Below, piece by piece: positions 60,203 to 64,000 of a DNA stretch of 64,000 bases. The DNA comes from CAG-877 sp045627525. GTDB lineage: Bacteria > Bacillota_I > Bacilli_A > RF39 > UBA660. The first letter of the stretch is position 1. The number at the start of each line of letters is the position of its first letter. A program made the translations under genes and the position numbers. The stretch is from assembly GCA_045627525.1 (NCBI GenBank), contig JAZQNW010000013.1:1-64000 (forward strand), in the 5' to 3' direction. Under the pieces are notes generated by a model. The model was not told the DNA's origin. It did not search any database and was given only the letters and a program-made list of their open reading frames with translations.

Positions 60203-61009
60203 TTATTCGTTTGTTGGATCCCAAATTGTTACTTCATTAATCCAACTTTTTAATTTTTCACTTGTGATAGCAACTTTTCCAGGATCATCTTTTAAACTTT
60301 CATTTGTTGGAACTGGAATTAAAGTTGTATCATATGTTCTTAAAAATTCTGCTTTCTTTAATAAGGCATAGTATTCATTTGGTACTGCAAAGATAAGCAT
60401 TGATGGTGTTTTTTGATCATCTAGATTAGCAAATACTGGTTGACCAGCAGAGTCTTTTACTGCTAAAACTTTTACATTTTCAATTAATTTACCAATCATT
60501 ACTTGGTTATTAGTTGCTTGTGTACCATCTTCTAATTTTGTTTCTGCCTTTAAATATATATCAATATAATTTTCTGGATATATTGAGTTACCATATGTTG
60601 TTGTTGTATTAACAGACATATAGTACAATGTATAACCTGCTGGTACATCATATATTATATTATCTGGTAATTGTTCCTTTTCTACAACTACTGTGTCATA
60701 GAATAAACTACCTTCAGGAATTATACTATCAGATCTTGAATATTTATCAATTACATCACCTTGTTTAGTGAAAACTCCTCCTTTTAACATTGAAGGAGGT
60801 ACTTGAATAGTACCAACTTTATCTTCAGTAATTTGTTCTCCTGCTTTTATAGTTTCTTTAGCATAAGGAACAGTTATTGGATTAATGGCTTTTTTAACAC
60901 GTATATTATATCCAACATATAAAACTAGGATTGCGGCAACAACACCAATTACAGTAACTGTATTTTTATTTGTTAATAATTTCTTTAAGCCACTTGTTTG
61001 ATTCCCCAT
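60203..61009 (-). CDS. cpaB: CpaB/RcpC-like SAF-domain pilus protein
   Basis: The 268-residue protein has an N-terminal membrane helix (about 17-37), then a SAF domain (VPYAKETIKAGEQITEDKVG, RSDSIIPEGSLFYDTVV) and further beta-rich domains. CpaB/RcpC proteins bind pilus and wall components at the outer face. In Gram-positive Tad systems the secretin partner is absent, so it may contact peptidoglycan. It starts after AGAGAGGAAATAAAA and lies between the DUF5411-like and cpaF genes. Confidence 0.9.
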   Translation of the reverse strand: MGNQTSGLKKLLTNKNTVTVIGVVAAILVLYVGYNIRVKKAINPITVPYAKETIKAGEQITEDKVGTIQVPPSMLKGGVFTKQGDVIDKYSRSDSIIPEGSLFYDTVVVEKEQLPDNIIYDVPAGYTLYYMSVNTTTTYGNSIYPENYIDIYLKAETKLEDGTQATNNQVMIGKLIENVKVLAVKDSAGQPVFANLDDQKTPSMLIFAVPNEYYALLKKAEFLRTYDTTLIPVPTNESLKDDPGKVAITSEKLKSWINEVTIWDPTNE

Positions 61010-61026
61010 TTTTATTTCCTCTCTTT

Positions 61027-61494
61027 CTATTCATAGCTTTCAGGTTTTCCAATTTCGCTATATGGATCTTGATTTGCATCTGTAAGATATTGATTAGATT
61101 TTCTTGTTGCTTCTACAATACCATCATAATTTGTTGACATTTCAATGCTGCTACTATCAAAGCTTAATACTGTTGATGAATCAACTTTTACACTTACTTT
61201 TGGTGGTACTTCATTTAAATCATAGAATCCTACTTTATAGTTTCTTGTGTTATCAACGCTGTCGGAAAATCTGCGGAGAAAACTCTCCACAAATTTTTCC
61301 TTATCCATTCTTAGTTGTCCATTATTACGATAATATTGCCAATCTATAGCATCATCTACTGAAGCTATAGCTGTTTCTTTAACTAGATAATAGTCTAATT
61401 CATTACCTGTAGAATAATTTGAAATTACATTGATTAATAATAATGCTATTAATGAAAGTAAAATAATACCTACTGTTAAAAAACCTTTATTCAT
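61027..61494 (-). CDS. DUF5411-like pseudopilin-type protein
   Basis: The 155-residue protein has an N-terminal helix directly at the start (FLTVGIILLSLIALLLINVI, residues 5-24) and an extracellular domain of mixed beta/alpha, with no Cys. It is similar in topology to minor pilins (TadF-like) and to the DUF5411 proteins I recall from uncultured Bacilli. Its ATG shares base 61494 with the stop of the giant Cys-rich protein, so the two are coupled and probably act together at the tip. Confidence 0.7.
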   Translation of the reverse strand: MNKGFLTVGIILLSLIALLLINVISNYSTGNELDYYLVKETAIASVDDAIDWQYYRNNGQLRMDKEKFVESFLRRFSDSVDNTRNYKVGFYDLNEVPPKVSVKVDSSTVLSFDSSSIEMSTNYDGIVEATRKSNQYLTDANQDPYSEIGKPESYE

Positions 61495-64000
61495 TATCTT
61501 TCACCCCCCTGCATTAGTGCTCTTAATCCTTGAATGTATTCGTTTCTATTAGCAATTGATTTTACGCTAGTTTCATCGCTTTCATTTTCGTTATAGTTAT
61601 TTACACATAATTCATCGTTATATTTGCTTATATCAATTGTACTTTTTACTTTATCACTTCTAATAAGACTACTTCTATAACATGTTATACCATTTTTTGA
61701 AGTAATACCCTCAGCAGATGTTTCACCAAATTTTTTGTAGTTATATTTTAAGTCTTTATTATATTCACGAATTCTCCTCATTTTTTCTTTATCTAATATG
61801 AATTCATAATCTTTATATTTATCACTTTTTGACTCATCATAAATTTCTTGTCGGCGACTTTGAATAGCTGTTGTTAGTGCTGATGGAAGAACTTCATAGT
61901 CTTTATTTTTAACATTACTTGCTTCTAATTTCCAGTTATATCCTTGTTCACGACCAACTTTACTTGGATCATTTAATAAGCTTGATGCTATTTCCTCAGG
62001 GAAATTATCATCTAAATTAATACTTCTATTGATATATGTGTCAGGAGTTGGTTCATCTCCTTCTTCTGGTGGTGTTGGACAATCTTCTTCAGTACAATCT
62101 TCAGGAGGTTCACTATTACTATATGAATAGAAACATTTGAAATCAAAATTCCATCCGAAATATCCAAAGTTTCTTGCTGTTGCAAAAATATTATATTCAA
62201 GATCACTTAATATTGCAGTCTTTTCAGACTCTGTTACTGATTGTAGTTTATCTTTATAATTCCACCATACTTTATTAACTTCTGCTGAATCTAAGCTAGT
62301 ACAGAATTTTTCTTTTTTAAATTTCCAAGCATTCTCATCTTTTGGCTTTTCATAAGTTATTTCACCTGTTTTTTGCTGTTCCCAAGTTCCAGGGAAACTC
62401 CACTCAGTTAAGTAAGTTTTATGATTAACTACATTGTCACCATAACATGTACTTCCTTTTTCAGTCTCACTTGATCCAAATTCTGAATTATGATCAAGAA
62501 TAAAGTCTGTTTTACTAATATCTTTTTTTACTATTTTATCATTTGATGTTAATCCTACAACTCCATATTCTATCCAATTATCTTTATTTTGATCTTTTAA
62601 TTTATTATTAACTTTTATTGTAAATTCAGCTGTTTTTTCTGTACATGTAACTTTTGCAGTACAAGATGACATAGCATTTTCATAATCAGCTAAATCTTTC
62701 TTATACTTTTCTACTTTATTCTCATAATCTTGATTTGTACCATTGCATGTTCCGCTTTGCTCATAATGACATTTTTCATTGCATCCGCCAGATTTAATGC
62801 TTCTTCTTTTAAATCCATTTTGATCTGGCACATATTTTATACTACCATCAATCCAAGTATTATTTGATGGACCATAATTAGCATCTTCTAGCGCAGTTCT
62901 TAACGCTTCTGACCAACTACTGAAATAATATGGTGAATACTTTGCCCAATTACAGTCAGAATATTCAGCGTATGGTACCCACGTTATACTGCTACCATTT
63001 TCTTTATATTTGCCATAATTTCCTTTTAAATTAATTATGTTTCTTATAGCATTTGCACATTCTGAATTGTTTACTACTCCTGCTCTTCCAATCTCACCAG
63101 CACAAGATTTTTTTAGATTTGCGTTTAGAATATCAGCATATTCACCTTTACATTGAGTGACAGAATTACTCATATTTTTAGCAATATTATTACTATAAGA
63201 TAATCCTAATTTTCTTGTGCTATTAGAATAAACTTTTTTATAGCATTTCTTTGTACATTTATCTGTATATTTTCCTCCGTCGCATTCAATTACACATGAG
63301 TCAAACTCTTCACTTGGACCAGCTTGATGTGCAACAGATGGGTGTGCTTTTACACACCATGGCACATATTTACATACTGTTGGTTTAGGCATAGTTGGTG
63401 GTTCTCCAGTAAATGTTGTGCTACAATCAACTATACTTTTTACTTTTACTTTATATTCAAAACATAAACCTGCTAATCTTCCTACTGGTGGTCCATAACT
63501 TACTTTTATAGTTTCCTTACATGTTTTTTTACATTGATATGAATATGAATCAGTTTGTTTACTATCAGTTGTAATTGAATATGCTGAATAAGTTGCATTA
63601 TTTACATAGTAATTTTCTTCAGCTGTTTTACCTTGATCATGTTGTTCTAAAATAAATGCATTACACTGTAATGACTTATCTTTTCCACCATTTTTAGTGT
63701 TGTCTATAAAATATTTTTCAAAAGCATCTCTACCATTTGATAAATTAAAATCATTTCCATTTATTTGGATAACTTTATTTGAGTTTGACATACTATTAAA
63801 TTTCTTTGTTTTTACAGCTAATTTCATAGTTGCCATTAATTGACTATCATCTATTTCTGCATCTACATATTCTTGATCTGAAGCATAGCAATATGGTAGT
63901 GATGAAGCATATGAGCCTGCCCCTACTTTGCTTGGACTGTAATTATTGTATTCTTCTTCTGATAAACCTAGTTTTTTAATAAAGAAGTCTCTATCAGAAT
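61494..64000 (-). CDS. Giant Cys-rich surface protein (5' end beyond window)
   Basis: The frame is open from the right edge to a TGA overlapping the next ATG. The apparent ATG at 63836 is internal, because about 54 more codons without a stop lie upstream (SDRDFFIKKLGLSEEEYNNY ...). The visible 834 residues contain about 28 Cys in many closely spaced pairs (CKKTC, CVIEC, CTKKC, CNEKC, CTEEDC), no membrane helix and a Pro-rich spacer near EPTPDT. It is probably a secreted, disulfide-stabilised adhesin or pilus tip protein. I recognise no known domain. The N-terminal signal or helix must lie outside. Confidence 0.8.
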   Translation of the reverse strand, partial: SDRDFFIKKLGLSEEEYNNYSPSKVGAGSYASSLPYCYASDQEYVDAEIDDSQLMATMKLAVKTKKFNSMSNSNKVIQINGNDFNLSNGRDAFEKYFIDNTKNGGKDKSLQCNAFILEQHDQGKTAEENYYVNNATYSAYSITTDSKQTDSYSYQCKKTCKETIKVSYGPPVGRLAGLCFEYKVKVKSIVDCSTTFTGEPPTMPKPTVCKYVPWCVKAHPSVAHQAGPSEEFDSCVIECDGGKYTDKCTKKCYKKVYSNSTRKLGLSYSNNIAKNMSNSVTQCKGEYADILNANLKKSCAGEIGRAGVVNNSECANAIRNIINLKGNYGKYKENGSSITWVPYAEYSDCNWAKYSPYYFSSWSEALRTALEDANYGPSNNTWIDGSIKYVPDQNGFKRRSIKSGGCNEKCHYEQSGTCNGTNQDYENKVEKYKKDLADYENAMSSCTAKVTCTEKTAEFTIKVNNKLKDQNKDNWIEYGVVGLTSNDKIVKKDISKTDFILDHNSEFGSSETEKGSTCYGDNVVNHKTYLTEWSFPGTWEQQKTGEITYEKPKDENAWKFKKEKFCTSLDSAEVNKVWWNYKDKLQSVTESEKTAILSDLEYNIFATARNFGYFGWNFDFKCFYSYSNSEPPEDCTEEDCPTPPEEGDEPTPDTYINRSINLDDNFPEEIASSLLNDPSKVGREQGYNWKLEASNVKNKDYEVLPSALTTAIQSRRQEIYDESKSDKYKDYEFILDKEKMRRIREYNKDLKYNYKKFGETSAEGITSKNGITCYRSSLIRSDKVKSTIDISKYNDELCVNNYNENESDETSVKSIANRNEYIQGLRALMQGGER

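Noticed and set aside
63700..63836. ATG at 63836 as the start of the giant Cys-rich protein
   Set aside because: The frame continues open upstream to the window edge with no convincing ribosome-binding site before the ATG.
42041..64000. An ordinary integrative conjugative element
   Set aside because: No relaxase, integrase, att repeats or replication gene could be found among the visible genes. The right edge is cut, so this remains only provisional.

Overview
The window is very AT-rich, standard-code DNA from a low-GC, anaerobic, spore-forming member of the Bacilli side of the Bacillota, most likely an uncultured gut lineage; I cannot name the order. Sporulation ability is inferred from a SigG-type sigma factor with YlmC/YmxH and YunB beside it, a SpoVID-YsxE pair next to lon, a YutH-like coat kinase-fold protein and a SPOR-domain protein. 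YutD, DUF1292 and DUF3603 genes also point to Bacilli. An [FeFe] hydrogenase, a rubrerythrin and a tryptophanyl-tRNA synthetase with iron-sulfur-type cysteines point to anaerobiosis. TGA is a stop here: mreC and the FAD oxidoreductase gene both end in TGA inside ATGA overlaps.

Layout. 1-12 kb: shape and wall genes (mreD fragment, mreC, radC), valS with a T-box leader, an ABC exporter, a dCMP deaminase, a cyclophilin lipoprotein, an FAD oxidoreductase, a metallophosphoesterase with altered metal motifs, a D,D-carboxypeptidase, and a MvaI/BcnI-like endonuclease gene interrupted by an in-frame TGA. 12.7-13.9 kb: twelve tRNA genes in two minus-strand operons, each with its own promoter and terminator. 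14-21 kb: small housekeeping genes (S1 protein, NifU-like, YutD, DUF1292), sporulation genes (yutH-like, yunB, ylmC, sigG) and tRNA modification genes (ttcA-like, trmL). 21-26 kb: two large surface proteins, a membrane-anchored Ig-like/cadherin-like protein with a repetitive acidic tail and an NlpC/P60-like protein with a C-terminal dockerin. 26-41 kb: a U32 peptidase-family protein, hydA-rbr, ysxE-spoVID-lonA-tig, trpS with a Trp T-box, rmuC, and small membrane proteins.

42-64 kb: one long minus-strand locus mixing two secretion lineages. The upstream half is Tad/Flp-pilus-like: a Cys-rich giant protein cut by the right edge, a pseudopilin-like protein, CpaB, CpaF, TadB, TadC, a 56-residue Flp-like pilin, a TadE-like protein and a TadZ/CpaE-like protein. 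The downstream half is a Gram-positive conjugation-type T4SS: two VirB2-like proteins, a VirB6-like channel protein, PrgI, a split VirB4, a SpoIID+C39 wall-hydrolase fusion, VirD4 and two surface proteins. No relaxase, integrase, secretin or prepilin peptidase is visible. The continuity suggests one hybrid envelope-spanning machine in which CpaF, a VirB11-family ATPase, serves the T4SS parts, or a pilus and a T4SS that are co-expressed. This is the most novel part of the window.

Most annotated genes are on the minus strand. The plus-strand exceptions are the dCMP deaminase, metallophosphoesterase, MvaI-like fragments, nifU, a 70-residue protein and trpS.
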